DNA from: a virus
Strand: one strand, 5' to 3'
DNA length: 46,190 bases
Virus record (IMG/VR): IMGVR_UViG_3300025168_000154
Span: 1 to 46,190 of that record
A program made the position numbers and the translations under genes. The notes under the pieces were generated by a model. It was not told where the DNA came from. It made no database searches and saw nothing but the letters and a program-made list of their open reading frames with translations. This document shows, in pieces, positions 1-9,385 of the stretch. The first letter of the stretch is position 1. Each line of letters begins with the position of its first letter.

Positions 1-123
1 TAATCTAATTATCATCTTCATGTTATGCCTTTACTTTTGTTTGACCGGAGTTGCTGATAGTACAAGGGCCGCCAACGCTATCTGTTATTATCGCATTTTC
101 GTTTAATACCAAGCTAATTGCAT
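1..123. repeat. Left copy of the terminal overlap (circular closure)
   Basis: Bases 1-100 are identical to 46068-46167, and 101-123 match 46168-46190 except at five positions. This shows a circular or circularly permuted molecule with a unit length of 46,067 bp. The overlap covers the 3' end of spike gene gp45 and the 5' end of the exported-protein gene downstream of it. Confidence 0.95.
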
Positions 124-571
124 CACCAAGCTTAACTTCTGGGGCATCAGCTTTAACTTCGGTAGTGCCTTCTAGTTTAATTTCTGGAGCTGTTATTTTA
201 GCCTCAGCTGTAGCAGTTAATTCAATATTTGCTAGAGTGGTAGCTAGTAAATCTTTAGCACCGGTAATTTCTATATCACCGTTAGCCTTAAAAACCAATT
301 TACCACCTTGATTAAAGTTACCAACAGCAACCTCACTACTTTCAAGATCCGGCTGCACCTCTTGATTTATAGGTATAACAGCAGGATTTGATCTATCACC
401 ATGTAAAAACAATAACAAACCCAGACTATTATCATTTATCAAAATATTTGAGGCGTAACCGTATGGCATTAATAATTTTACATTCGTAAATAGAGAATTA
501 TTAGCACCAGTGACATCAGCAACTTTACCATTGCATTTTGTTATTATCGCTCTTTCAAAATATCCTTTCAT
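23..571 (-). CDS. Baseplate spike protein, Mu gp45-like
   Basis: This 182-residue protein resembles the Mu gp45/P2 gpV baseplate spike group. An N-terminal OB-like part, with a run of short beta strands around residues 25-60, is followed by repetitive strands rich in Ala, Glu and Lys (about residues 90-150), as expected for a trimeric beta-helical needle. The spike sits at the tip of the contractile tail and punctures the outer membrane. Its neighbours across the closed circle are gp44 on one side and gp46 on the other, where Mu keeps gp45, but here the gene is on the opposite strand. It is the first gene of a two-gene minus-strand unit. Its stop lies one base before the ATG of the exported-protein gene. 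Family assignment rests on size, composition and synteny. Confidence 0.75.
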   Translation of the reverse strand: MKGYFERAIITKCNGKVADVTGANNSLFTNVKLLMPYGYASNILINDNSLGLLLFLHGDRSNPAVIPINQEVQPDLESSEVAVGNFNQGGKLVFKANGDIEITGAKDLLATTLANIELTATAEAKITAPEIKLEGTTEVKADAPEVKLGDAISLVLNENAIITDSVGGPCTISNSGQTKVKA

Positions 572-623
572 AAAAAATCTACATTTTATTTATAACTCAT
601 AATCATATTATAACAAATATAAT
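572..623 (+). promoter_or_regulatory. Candidate late promoter for the gp46 operon
   Basis: AAAAAATCTACA (572-583), an 8-nt gap, ATAACT (592-597), a 20-nt gap, then TATAAT at 618-623. The same arrangement occurs upstream of portal and of gp38. No good -35 box stands 17 nt before the -10, which suggests an activator-dependent late promoter (inference). Confidence 0.5.
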
Positions 624-635
624 TTTTAAATTCAA
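607..635 (-). promoter_or_regulatory. Sigma70-like promoter for the inverted gp45 unit
   Basis: Read on the minus strand: TTGAAT (635-630), a 17-nt spacer and TATAAT (612-607), about 35 nt before the gp45 ATG. It overlaps the oppositely directed candidate late promoter, so gp45 and gp46 would be transcribed divergently from a space of only 72 bp. Confidence 0.5.
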
Positions 636-643
636 GAAATTCA

Positions 644-1090
644 ATGGCGATAGATTTTAAGTTTAAACAAGATGAGCTTGGTAAATGGGATATTGATTTT
701 GCTGGTGGCGATATAGAGACCACGCAAGGCCTCGATAGTGCTATCTATTTATCTATCTTGTCTGAAAATAGAGCCTCAGCATCGCAAATAAAAGATGCCA
801 GACTGCGCAGAGGTCATTTTACTAATGAATTTAATAATATACAAAATAGCGAAGTAGGATCATTGGTCTGGTATTATTCAGGTCAAGTAGTAAATACTCA
901 ATCAAATGCAAGTTTGATTCAAGATGCAATTGCAGATTCTTTATCTTGGATATTAGATCAAGGTATAGCCTCGGATTTAGAGGTGAGTGTTGAAAAAAAA
1001 GGTAGCGGGTTAAATATCGATATTGAATTGATAAGTGAACTAACGCCTGAAAATCAATATTATAATTTATTTTTTAATACAGTTAATTAA
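644..1090 (+). CDS. Baseplate wedge protein, Mu gp46 family
   Basis: This is a 148-residue phage GP46-family protein. The N-terminal pattern of a native-protein start (DFKFKQDELGKWDIDF), then 'GGDIETTQGLDSAIYLSILSENRA' in outline, is the family signature, corresponding to the short T4 gp25-like wedge subunit. It is expected to link the sheath base to the wedges. It is followed directly by gp47 and gp48 in the Mu order, and its stop overlaps the gp47 start (TAATG), indicating translational coupling. The start has no Shine-Dalgarno, only an A/T-rich leader. Confidence 0.85.
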   Translation: MAIDFKFKQDELGKWDIDFAGGDIETTQGLDSAIYLSILSENRASASQIKDARLRRGHFTNEFNNIQNSEVGSLVWYYSGQVVNTQSNASLIQDAIADSLSWILDQGIASDLEVSVEKKGSGLNIDIELISELTPENQYYNLFFNTVN

Positions 1091-2457
1091 TGGCTTTAAC
1101 GTACCCGACACAAGCAGATATTCAAAATACTTTAGTCAATGCCTTAGTTGAGTCTGTAAATACTGGCCAAACTGACACTACTAAGCAAATTGACCCAACA
1201 CTTGACAATAGTATTGTTAAGGGACTAGTTGAGTCAACAACAGCTGGTATTTCAGATAATTACAATCTTGTTAAGGCTTTAGAAGTTCAACTTTTTCCAC
1301 AAACTGCAACAGGTGCTTTTTTAGATAGATGGTTAGCAACTTTTGGTATTACAAAGGCACCGGCCACTAAGGCGGACGGTAGCGTTGTTTTTACCGGTAC
1401 GGCACTAACCACAATTCCAGCTGCTACCAATGTTCAAAAAACTGACGGCACCTTATTTGAAACTTTAAGCGATACGCCAATTACAACAGAATCAATAGTT
1501 GTTAGCTCAATTACTAGGCTTGGCTCTGTAGCTACCGTTACCACGCTAAACGCACATAATTTAGCCACTGGAGTGTCGGCCACAATAAGCGGTGCAGATC
1601 AAGCTGATTACAACGTTACAGCTACCATTTCAGTTACTGGAACTAATAGCTTCACTTATACGGTAGCTAATAATCCAGCAACGCCAGCGACCGGCACTAT
1701 TTTAACAAGTGCCACTTTTGCACACGTTGCGGTTAGGGCTGTAGAATTTGGCAGCTCATCAAATACTGGCGCAGCTTCACAATTAAGTCTAGTTGCTGCA
1801 ATACCTAACGTTGATAATATAGCGACCGTTGATTTTAGCGGTATAAGAGGTGGACTAAATGCAGAAAGTGACGAGTCGGCAAGAGCAAGGTTATTGACAA
1901 GAACAGCTAATATGACAAGCGCCTTTGCTAGTGCTGGTATTATTTCTTTTATTAAAAATGCTTATCCGACAATTACGAGAGTTTGGGTGCAAGATGCGAC
2001 GCCATCAGCTGGCTATGTAACGATTTATTTTACAGAAGATTCAGAAACAAATATTATACCAACAGGGGCGCAAGCTAACTTAGTTAAAAACACAATAATT
2101 GATCCAGCAACTGGCATCAAGCCAGCTAACACGCCAGATAGTTATGTTTTGGTATCCGGGCCAACGCCAGTAACACAAAACTTTGAATTTAGTGCATTAT
2201 CGCCAAACACTCAAGATATGCGCGATAATATAACAGAAGCCTTAAAAGATTATTTTAGATCTGCGTCAGTTAATGTTGAAACAAATGTAAATGCAAATCA
2301 ATATAATTCTGTAATATCCAATGTAATTGATTCAAGTGGAAATACGCCAACATATACCTTGACCACGCCAGCGGGTGATATCGCAGTTGGCACTGGTGAA
2401 TTAGCAATTTTAGGAACTATAACGTATCCGGGCGGGATAACAATACTAATACCATAA
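1090..2457 (+). CDS. Baseplate protein J, Mu gp47 family
   Basis: A 455-residue baseplate J-like wedge protein. Typical features are the N-terminal 'FPQTATGAFLDRWLATFGI' region, the central 'GGLNAESDESARARLL' segment and the C-terminal domain ending in a repeated Gly/Ile strand. Residues about 136-205 hold an inserted beta domain with the pattern HNL..G...ISGA...DYN...FTYTV...PATGT. The same kind of insertion is present in the gp37-like protein at 37937. J proteins polymerise around the hub and carry the fibre-linking subunit; the next gene (gp48) is its usual partner. Confidence 0.92.
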   Translation: MALTYPTQADIQNTLVNALVESVNTGQTDTTKQIDPTLDNSIVKGLVESTTAGISDNYNLVKALEVQLFPQTATGAFLDRWLATFGITKAPATKADGSVVFTGTALTTIPAATNVQKTDGTLFETLSDTPITTESIVVSSITRLGSVATVTTLNAHNLATGVSATISGADQADYNVTATISVTGTNSFTYTVANNPATPATGTILTSATFAHVAVRAVEFGSSSNTGAASQLSLVAAIPNVDNIATVDFSGIRGGLNAESDESARARLLTRTANMTSAFASAGIISFIKNAYPTITRVWVQDATPSAGYVTIYFTEDSETNIIPTGAQANLVKNTIIDPATGIKPANTPDSYVLVSGPTPVTQNFEFSALSPNTQDMRDNITEALKDYFRSASVNVETNVNANQYNSVISNVIDSSGNTPTYTLTTPAGDIAVGTGELAILGTITYPGGITILIP

Positions 2458-3044
2458 TGAGCTTAATACAAGAACGCACATTGCAAGAAGAAGCTGGGGT
2501 GTTAAGACAGTATTTGCCTGCAAACCCGCTTTATAGCGGCGATAATTTAAAAAAGGTTTTAGTAGGTCTTGCGGCTTCGTGGTTAGATTATCGTGCGTTT
2601 ATTAATAGATTAGGTGATGAATATAACATAAACACCACAGAAGATTTAATATCTTCATGGGAAGGTTTTGTTGGAATACCTGATTCTTGCTTTAACATTG
2701 CATCTACAATAGAAGAGCGGCGTCAAAATGTATTATTGAAAATTGCTGGCTTAAATGTAGCGACCGCAAGACAATTTGAAAATATAGCGCAGATTTTAGG
2801 CTTTTCAATTCAAGTAACTTCTGGCATTGAAGAGGCGACTTTCCCAATGGCCTTTCCTATCACTTTATTAAGTGCTGGAGATTTAGGATTTACAATATTA
2901 GTAAGAATTGATTCAAGCTTAAAGCCATCAGGATTTCCCTTGACTTTTCCTTTTGAATTTACAGGGGACGCTCCAGACATTTTACAATGTTTATTCAATA
3001 AAATTAAACCCGCAAATACACAAGTAATTTTTAAATATATATAA
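2457..3044 (+). CDS. Baseplate wedge protein gp48 (DUF2313/YmfQ-like)
   Basis: A 195-residue protein of the Mu gp48/YmfQ type, the tail protein I-like wedge component that ends the baseplate arm and receives the fibres. The N-terminal 'LRQYLPANPLYSG..LKKVL.GLA' and the 'WE...GIPDSCF....T..ERR..VL.K..G' segment are characteristic of the family. Its start overlaps the gp47 stop (ATGA). Two related motifs near the C terminus (FPMAFPITLLSAG and FPLTFPFEFTG) suggest a small internal repeat. Confidence 0.85.
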   Translation: MSLIQERTLQEEAGVLRQYLPANPLYSGDNLKKVLVGLAASWLDYRAFINRLGDEYNINTTEDLISSWEGFVGIPDSCFNIASTIEERRQNVLLKIAGLNVATARQFENIAQILGFSIQVTSGIEEATFPMAFPITLLSAGDLGFTILVRIDSSLKPSGFPLTFPFEFTGDAPDILQCLFNKIKPANTQVIFKYI

Positions 3045-3045
3045 T

Positions 3046-4245
3046 ATGGCAAATTTTTCAGCAAATAAAAACACAGGCGACACATTAACAGCCGCAGAAT
3101 GGAACCAGACAGGATCGTTAAATAATTTTATTCAATCAACTGGTCAAACTTTGTCAACTGCCGATTTAAATCAGTCGGCAAAGGCAGCGGCGCAATATGG
3201 CTCCGGTAACTATTTTACTGATTCAGGTGTTGCTAATGCTTACCTATTATCCCCAATTGGCTCAATGCAATCAGCGGCTGCTTATTTTGATGGGATGGAG
3301 ATAAGATTTAGAGCTGCAAATGCAAGTAGTGGAGCTTCAACTATTAATGTTAATTCTTTAGGCGCAAAGGCTATTAAGCAAGCAAACGGCGTTACTGATA
3401 TTACAACTGAAATATCAACGACCGCTGATTCAATTTTAAGATTTGACAATGCTAATGATTGCTTTATTTATGATACAGGAATTAGCGCCGCAACTACTAC
3501 CGCTGCCGGATTATCTCTTTTATCTTCTCCAATTACATTGCAAAATAATGCTACAGACCCCAATAATGATATAGATTTTGGTGCTGGCGTGATGCAATTT
3601 GATGATGGCACAGGTCGGGCTGCTGTTACAGCAACCACAAAGCAGCTTGATACTAATTTTGTGGCTGGAACAAATCAAGGCGGTCTTGATACCGGCACAA
3701 AAGCAGTCGATACTTGGTATTATTGCTATGCTATTTACAATCCAACAACTGGAGCAACTGATGCTTTATTTACAGCTACTTATGGCGCACCAACAATGCC
3801 TGCTGGTTTTACAAAAAAAGCCTATGTAGGGGCATTGTTAACAGGAGCAGCCGGAAATATTTTGGTTGGCAGTTATCAATATAAAAGAGACGGATCTTAT
3901 AGATTTTTATTTTCAGAACAAATTACTGATTATACTACCTCAGTGCCTTCAATTTCAACAGCAATAGCCATTACTGCACCAATCAATTCAGACGCAATAT
4001 TAAATGTAACTTATCTTGATAATGATAGTGTCTCAGGTGATATTATTTTGAATGAAGAAGGGCAGACTGATATATCGCCAAACTATGCTACAGCCACAGT
4101 TATAGCGAGTATTAATTATTATGGTAAAAATGCAAATTTTATAATGAATGTCGGAATCAATCAAAGAATTTTTGCGAGATCTAATGATTCAATCAGCACT
4201 TTTTTTACAATCCTGAGTAGAGGATTTATTGATAACAACTATTAA
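3046..4245 (+). CDS. Tail appendage or fibre protein
   Basis: A 399-residue protein directly after gp48, where short fibre or collar proteins are encoded. The first ~130 residues (ANFSANKNTGDTLTAAEWN start, then an 'ASSGASTINVNSLGAKAIKQ' type stretch) resemble the N-terminal domains of phage and prophage tail proteins. The middle is rich in Thr, Ala and Gly. The C-terminal ~150 residues look like a compact beta-rich receptor-binding or trimerisation domain. No membrane segment or enzymatic motif was seen. Its role in adsorption is inferred from position and composition. Confidence 0.6.
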   Translation: MANFSANKNTGDTLTAAEWNQTGSLNNFIQSTGQTLSTADLNQSAKAAAQYGSGNYFTDSGVANAYLLSPIGSMQSAAAYFDGMEIRFRAANASSGASTINVNSLGAKAIKQANGVTDITTEISTTADSILRFDNANDCFIYDTGISAATTTAAGLSLLSSPITLQNNATDPNNDIDFGAGVMQFDDGTGRAAVTATTKQLDTNFVAGTNQGGLDTGTKAVDTWYYCYAIYNPTTGATDALFTATYGAPTMPAGFTKKAYVGALLTGAAGNILVGSYQYKRDGSYRFLFSEQITDYTTSVPSISTAIAITAPINSDAILNVTYLDNDSVSGDIILNEEGQTDISPNYATATVIASINYYGKNANFIMNVGINQRIFARSNDSISTFFTILSRGFIDNNY

Positions 4246-4255
4246 CTAAAACACA

Positions 4256-4759
4256 ATGACTTTATATTTTAAAAATAATATAACTAACCACGTTCAAGCG
4301 TATAATGTTGACAGTTTAAGTCGCCTAGGCGCTGCATTAAGAACTGATCCATGGGAGCAAATTGAGGAACCAAAAGAAGTAGCTTTGAAATCATTAAAAG
4401 ATGAGAGAAAGCAATATTTATCTAAATCGGTATCTGCAGAGATGGTCAAGCCGCTTTTTTGCAAAACTATAGATGGCGAAGATTGTTATATTTCAACAGA
4501 CAAAACAAATAAATTTTTAGGTTACTTTGCGTTATCGGATATCTCAAGTGTATTTAGATATTTTAGAGCTGTAAGTAAAGAGGGCGCACGCCTTAGTCAC
4601 GACTTGAAATTAAATAAAACTGAATTAAAAGAGTTAGCTTTGCACTATGAGCAAAGAGAAGATCAGCTTGAAGAAATTGAAAATAAATATATTGATTTGA
4701 TCGATGCCGCAAAAAGTAAAACAGTATTAAATAATATTAAATTTGAAGAACTGGAATAA
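4256..4759 (+). CDS. Possible tail-fibre partner or chaperone (DUF4376-like)
   Basis: A 167-residue protein lying between two fibre genes. An N-terminal beta-like part is followed by 'DPWEQIEEPKEVALKSLKDERKQYLSK', the kind of W/E-rich segment and helix seen in DUF4376-type fibre-associated proteins. The C terminus (about residues 115-165) is a strongly charged coiled coil. A fibre assembly chaperone or a subunit that attaches to the fibre fits the position. The family match is from pattern memory and could be wrong. Confidence 0.4.
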   Translation: MTLYFKNNITNHVQAYNVDSLSRLGAALRTDPWEQIEEPKEVALKSLKDERKQYLSKSVSAEMVKPLFCKTIDGEDCYISTDKTNKFLGYFALSDISSVFRYFRAVSKEGARLSHDLKLNKTELKELALHYEQREDQLEEIENKYIDLIDAAKSKTVLNNIKFEELE

Positions 4760-4761
4760 AT

Positions 4762-4833
4762 ATGTCGATAGTTTCGAGCTTATCAGAGCCTATTATTATA
4801 AAATTAATTAACAACATCAATATAACTGAATAA
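4762..4833 (+). CDS. Possible 23-residue peptide before the long fibre gene
   Basis: A short open frame (MSIVSSLSEPIIIK... ending NITE) fills the gap between two fibre-module genes, with its stop two bases before the fibre ATG. Its start loosely resembles that of the fibre (MSLIPSIVSES). It may be a remnant of a duplicated fibre start or a leader peptide that couples translation. No independent evidence of expression. Confidence 0.2.
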   Translation: MSIVSSLSEPIIIKLINNINITE

Positions 4834-4835
4834 TT

Positions 4836-7800
4836 ATGTCATTAATACCTTCAATCGTATCAGAAAGTAGCGGAGCTAACAATGGTCAATTTAAAGGCAC
4901 TTGGAACGCTGCAACAAACACGCCCACTTTACCAAATCCACCGACAACGCCAGATTTTAATATTGGTGATTATTACCGTGTGACGAACGCGGGTAGTCAA
5001 TTTGGCTTTACCTTTGAGGTTGGCGATTCAATAATAGCGGTTAGTGCAGGTGGTGGAGTTTTAGCATGGGATCAAGATACAAATATTGCAGTGCCGATAA
5101 GAGTTCAAGACGGAGGAACTGGCGCTACTACAGCTGGAGCTGCGAGGGTTAATTTAGGTCTAGGCGCACTATCTACTCAAAATAGTTTAGCAAGTACGGA
5201 TTTAAGCGATGTATCAGCTACAGCGCCTACGGATGAGCAAGTTTTAAGATACAATAATGCAACTAGCGAGTATGAGCCAGTTACATTGCCAGCAGCGAGT
5301 GGTGGAACAGTAACCAATGTAGCGGCTGGAGTTGGTTTAAGCGGGGGCCCAATAACCACCACAGGAACAATTGATTTAGCTAATACTGCTGTTACTGCTG
5401 GCGTATACACTAACGCTGATATAACTATAGATCCTCAAGGTAGAATTACTACAGCTGCAAATGGAACAATAAGTGGAGGCGATGTCACAGGCCCAGCGAG
5501 CTCAACAGATAGCAACGTTGCTTTATTTGACGGAACGACTGGCAAAATTATTAAAGATGGTGGGGCTTTGGGTGCTTTAGCAGCATTAAATAGCGTTACC
5601 GCTGCTGAAATTGATTCAGGCGCTGTAAATACTGATGAACTTGCAAGCAATGCAGTAACAACGCCAAAAATTACTGATGGAGATGTTACCGATGCAAAAT
5701 TAGGAACAGGTATTAATGCTAACAAAATCGGTGTAGGAAACGTTAGTGTGATTGAATTTGGTTTTTTAAGTGGCGCAAGCACGAACTTGCAAACTCAAAT
5801 TAGTGCAAATGCAAGCAATATATCAACCAACACCACAAATATAGCAGCCAAGGCTGGAAGTGGCGCAAACTCGGATATAACTAGTATTTCTGGACTTACA
5901 ACTGCTTTATCCGTTGCTCAAGGTGGTACTGGTGGCACTACAGCGACCGATGCAAGATCTAATTTAGGACTGGGTAGTTTAGCAACTCAATCAAGCGTTA
6001 CTGATACTGATATTGCCGCTGGGGTAAATGCGGACAAAATTGCCAACGGCACAGTTTCAAATACAGAATTTGAGTATATCAATAGCTTAACCTCAAATGC
6101 ACAAACTCAATTAGATGCAAAAGCACCACTTGCATCACCTGCATTAACTGGCTCACCTACTGCACCCACGCAAGCGGACGGTGATAACTCAACCAAGATA
6201 GCAACTACTGCTTATGTTGACGGTCAAACTTCTCCTAACAATAAAGGATTTTATGCAACCCCAACAGCTTTAAGGACTGCTTATCCTACAGGACAAGATG
6301 GTTGGTATGCTATTGTCGGATCAACTGACACATTTTGGTTATGGGACACTACAACCACAGATTGGAAAGATAGTGACACAAATTCTCAAGGCACAGTTAC
6401 CTCTATTGGAATTACTGGCGGAACTGGTGTTACATCTTCGGGTGGTCCAGTTACAACTTCTGGTAGTATAACTATAGATCTCGATTCTGCAACTCAAACA
6501 AGTTTAGCACAAGTTGCAACCAATACAACTGATATTGCCAACAACACAAGCTCAATTTCAACTAATGCAACTAATATAGCAGCTAATGTAACTGCTATAG
6601 GTACTAAAATTACTGCTAGTTCGAGCGACACATTAACAAATAAATCAATTGATGTTGATAATAATACATTAAGCAATGTGGAAGTTGATAACTTAAAAGC
6701 AGGTGTTCTTGATACTGATTTAGCAACAGTTTCGGCTAGTGATGATACTTTGGCTTCTGCAAAAGCGATTAAAACTTATGTTGACGCTACGGCTGGTGGA
6801 ACTGGAACAGTTACTTCGGTAGATGTTAGTGCTGGAACAGGCATTGCATCTTCTGGCGGTCCAGTCACAACTAGTGGAGCTATAACAGTTGGTTTAGACT
6901 CTGCGACTCAAACTAGCCTTGCTCAAGTATCAATAAATACTACTGATATTGCTAGTAAAATTTCAGCATCTTCAACTGATACCTTAACAAATAAAACTAT
7001 CGATGCGGAAGGTGTAGGAAACAGTATAACTAATATTATAAATGCTAATATCAAGGCTGCTGCTGCAATCGATGCAACAAAATTAGCGGATGGAACGATA
7101 ACAAATACTGAATTACAATATATTAATTCTTTAACTTCCAACGCACAAACACAACTAGACGCTAAGGCTGCTTTAGCATCTCCTGCGTTGACTGGCTCAC
7201 CTACTGCACCAACACAAACAGATGGGGATAATTCTACTAAAATTGCTACTACTGCCTATGTCGATGGTCAAGTTTCACCAAATAACAAGGGGTTTTATGC
7301 TACTCCTGCTGCACTTAGAACAGCTTATCCAACTGGTCAAGATGGTTGGTATGCTATTGTGGGTTCAACAGATACTTTCTGGGTCTGGGACACTACAACG
7401 ACTGATTGGAAAGATACTGACTCCAACTCCCTCGGAACTGTTACCTCTATAGGAATTACTGCTGGTACAGGTATAACTTCGGCAGGTGGACCAGTTACAA
7501 CAAGTGGTTCAATTACAGTTGGTCTTGATTCTGCTACACAAGCTAGCCTTGCACAAGTAGCACCTAACACTACAGCTATTGCAACTCACACTTCTGACAT
7601 AGGCACAAATACAACTGATATTGCGACAAATGTGGCTGCGATAGCTACTAAAATATCAGCCAGCTCCACCGACACATTAACAAATAAATCAATTGATGTT
7701 GATGGAACTGGAAATAGCATTACAAATATTGCTAACGCTAATATTAAAGCTGCTGCTGCAATCGATTATTCAAAATTGAATTTAAGTGGTTCAATCATGA

Positions 7801-9020
7801 ACGGCGATATTAATGCTGGAGCCTTGATTGATGCAACTAAGATTGCTGATGGGTCGGTTACAAATACTGAATTACAGTATATTAATACTTTAAGTTCCAA
7901 TGCTCAAACTCAATTAGATTCGATTTTAGCCACGGCTTCGACCAATACTGTTAATATTAGTAACAATGGTACAGCAATAGCTTTAAAAGCTGCACTAGCT
8001 TCTCCAACCTTCACAGGCACAGTAACAATTCCAACTTTATCTGCAACAAATACTCAAACAACTAATTTTCAGCTTGGCACTTCTGCAACTGCTGGTTATG
8101 TCATGAAGGCTGATGCTAGTGGTAATGGTACTTGGCAAGCAGATAGCGGCGGCGGCGGAACAGTAACATCAATCACCGCAGGCGATGGTTTGTCTGGCGG
8201 AACAATAACTGGATCTGGAACGATAGGACTTGATTTTATGCAAGAAGTTACTGGTTCAGGATCGGTAACTGCTCCTGCAAATGCAAAATATGTCAAAGTT
8301 ATCGCTCATGGCGGTGGCGGTGGCGGTGGCGGTTCTGGATTTTCTTTTAGTGACCCTACTAGTGGCTATAGTGGCGCTGGTGGCGGAGGTGGAGGTGCTG
8401 GCGAGCAAGATGAAGATCAAATTACGGTTAAGGGGGGAACTTCGGTTCTTTATTATACTTGTGGGAGTGGTGGAACTGGTGGTTCTGGTCAAACTGCTAG
8501 CAGCTCTTCCTTTGATGGATCTTCTGGAGGGTTGACATCGGTTACTTTAGATTCGGGTGGCGTGAATATTTTAGCGTCTGCTGCAGGGGGTCTTGGCGGA
8601 GGCTCTGCGACTATAGGAACTTCGAGCGGTGTTGAAGAAAATGCAGGTTCGGGCGGAGCAGGTGGTATTGGAGGCGGTGGTGGTCAAAGAGGAAGCTTTC
8701 AAACAGGAGGAATAACAACCTATGGCACCAATGGTGCTCTCGGTCTTGGTACAGTTCGGGGATCTGCTGGTACAAATACAGCATCGGGTGATGGTGGTTT
8801 CAATCCAAGCTCTGGCAGAACTTCGACATCTTCGCCTGGTGGCGGTGGCGGTGGTTCTGAGGGTGGTACAGGTGGTTTACAAGCGAATGGCTCAAACGCC
8901 AGTCGTGGCGGTGGCGGTGGTGCTGCTGGTAGTCCATCGGGCGCTTTTGGTTTTGCCAACGGTAACACAGGTGGCGATGGTGGCGATGGTTACGTAATCT
9001 TTACTTGGTACTTTGCTTAA
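4836..9020 (+). CDS. Long tail fibre with repeats and glycine-rich tip
   Basis: This 1394-residue protein is the largest in the genome. The shaft is built from short phage-fibre motifs: 'VTSI..G.G..SSGGPVTTSG.I...LDSATQTSLAQV', 'LTNKSIDVDG.GNSITNI' and 'TELQYINSLTSNAQTQLDAKA'. A ~140-residue block near residues 421-560 is repeated near 769-908. From about residue 1150 to the end the protein is dominated by Gly runs separated by short variable segments rich in Ser, Thr, Asn and Gln. This resembles the glycine-rich receptor-binding tips of adhesins such as phage S16 gp38, which form polyglycine type II helices. Host recognition is therefore the likely role. No cleavage or chaperone domain was noted. 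Confidence 0.85.
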   Translation: MSLIPSIVSESSGANNGQFKGTWNAATNTPTLPNPPTTPDFNIGDYYRVTNAGSQFGFTFEVGDSIIAVSAGGGVLAWDQDTNIAVPIRVQDGGTGATTAGAARVNLGLGALSTQNSLASTDLSDVSATAPTDEQVLRYNNATSEYEPVTLPAASGGTVTNVAAGVGLSGGPITTTGTIDLANTAVTAGVYTNADITIDPQGRITTAANGTISGGDVTGPASSTDSNVALFDGTTGKIIKDGGALGALAALNSVTAAEIDSGAVNTDELASNAVTTPKITDGDVTDAKLGTGINANKIGVGNVSVIEFGFLSGASTNLQTQISANASNISTNTTNIAAKAGSGANSDITSISGLTTALSVAQGGTGGTTATDARSNLGLGSLATQSSVTDTDIAAGVNADKIANGTVSNTEFEYINSLTSNAQTQLDAKAPLASPALTGSPTAPTQADGDNSTKIATTAYVDGQTSPNNKGFYATPTALRTAYPTGQDGWYAIVGSTDTFWLWDTTTTDWKDSDTNSQGTVTSIGITGGTGVTSSGGPVTTSGSITIDLDSATQTSLAQVATNTTDIANNTSSISTNATNIAANVTAIGTKITASSSDTLTNKSIDVDNNTLSNVEVDNLKAGVLDTDLATVSASDDTLASAKAIKTYVDATAGGTGTVTSVDVSAGTGIASSGGPVTTSGAITVGLDSATQTSLAQVSINTTDIASKISASSTDTLTNKTIDAEGVGNSITNIINANIKAAAAIDATKLADGTITNTELQYINSLTSNAQTQLDAKAALASPALTGSPTAPTQTDGDNSTKIATTAYVDGQVSPNNKGFYATPAALRTAYPTGQDGWYAIVGSTDTFWVWDTTTTDWKDTDSNSLGTVTSIGITAGTGITSAGGPVTTSGSITVGLDSATQASLAQVAPNTTAIATHTSDIGTNTTDIATNVAAIATKISASSTDTLTNKSIDVDGTGNSITNIANANIKAAAAIDYSKLNLSGSIMNGDINAGALIDATKIADGSVTNTELQYINTLSSNAQTQLDSILATASTNTVNISNNGTAIALKAALASPTFTGTVTIPTLSATNTQTTNFQLGTSATAGYVMKADASGNGTWQADSGGGGTVTSITAGDGLSGGTITGSGTIGLDFMQEVTGSGSVTAPANAKYVKVIAHGGGGGGGGSGFSFSDPTSGYSGAGGGGGGAGEQDEDQITVKGGTSVLYYTCGSGGTGGSGQTASSSSFDGSSGGLTSVTLDSGGVNILASAAGGLGGGSATIGTSSGVEENAGSGGAGGIGGGGGQRGSFQTGGITTYGTNGALGLGTVRGSAGTNTASGDGGFNPSSGRTSTSSPGGGGGGSEGGTGGLQANGSNASRGGGGGAAGSPSGAFGFANGNTGGDGGDGYVIFTWYFA
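6100..6520 (+). repeat. Fibre-internal repeat, copy 1
   Basis: This segment encodes 'ASPALTGSPTAPTQ', then 'GFYATPTALRTAYPTGQDGW' and 'FWLWDTTTTDWKD', and recurs 1044 bp (348 codons) downstream at 7144-7564. The two copies differ mostly at codon third positions. Confidence 0.8.
7144..7564 (+). repeat. Fibre-internal repeat, copy 2
   Basis: Second copy of the block at 6100-6520, in the same frame and direction. Amino-acid identity is high while many synonymous bases differ, so the duplication is old and kept by selection on the protein, or the copies are deliberately kept diverged at DNA level. Confidence 0.8.
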
Positions 9021-9022
9021 TT

Positions 9023-9385
9023 ATGGAAAAAACACTTAATTTTTTTAGTGATATAGGGGTAGCTGCGTATAGCGCTATAATACTGTGCCTTGGCTACTCC
9101 ATTCGTTGGATTTTGTTAAAATTAAAATCTTTAATCGTTCAAGATGTCTGGAAAAAAGTTGACGAAAGGATCGAGTCCCAAATGAAGCCTATAACTGATC
9201 TTGCAAAAGAAAACTCGTCAGAATTAAAATTATTAAAGACTAAGCAGGATGATATATTTACAAAATTGCGAGAAACCAAACATGCAATAAAAAATAATGT
9301 TGAAAGTTCAATTAATCACCAAGTTCTTGACTCTCTCCAGCAGCTTCAAGATTTTATTAATAAATCAAACAAAAATGACAAGTGA
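9023..9385 (+). CDS. Small membrane protein with coiled-coil tail (lysis region)
   Basis: A 120-residue protein starting 2 nt after the fibre stop; the ATG at 9023 is preferred over an upstream TTG inside the fibre gene. One membrane segment lies at residues 11-32, followed by a Lys-rich stretch and a long charged helix predicted to coil (about residues 45-118). It opens the lysis cluster and could be a holin-like or holin-modulating protein, or a tail-chaperone-like membrane protein. No family recognised. Its 3' end overlaps the next gene by 11 bp. Confidence 0.6.
   Translation: MEKTLNFFSDIGVAAYSAIILCLGYSIRWILLKLKSLIVQDVWKKVDERIESQMKPITDLAKENSSELKLLKTKQDDIFTKLRETKHAIKNNVESSINHQVLDSLQQLQDFINKSNKNDK

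Noticed and set aside
4762-4833. Second full fibre gene start
   Set aside because: Only 23 codons before a stop and weak likeness to the fibre N terminus; listed at low confidence only.
8256-8968. Open frames opposite and beside the glycine-rich fibre tip (Pro-, Val- or Thr-rich products)
   Set aside because: They are mirror products of Gly-rich codons with no start signals and unnatural composition; the fibre frame explains the DNA.
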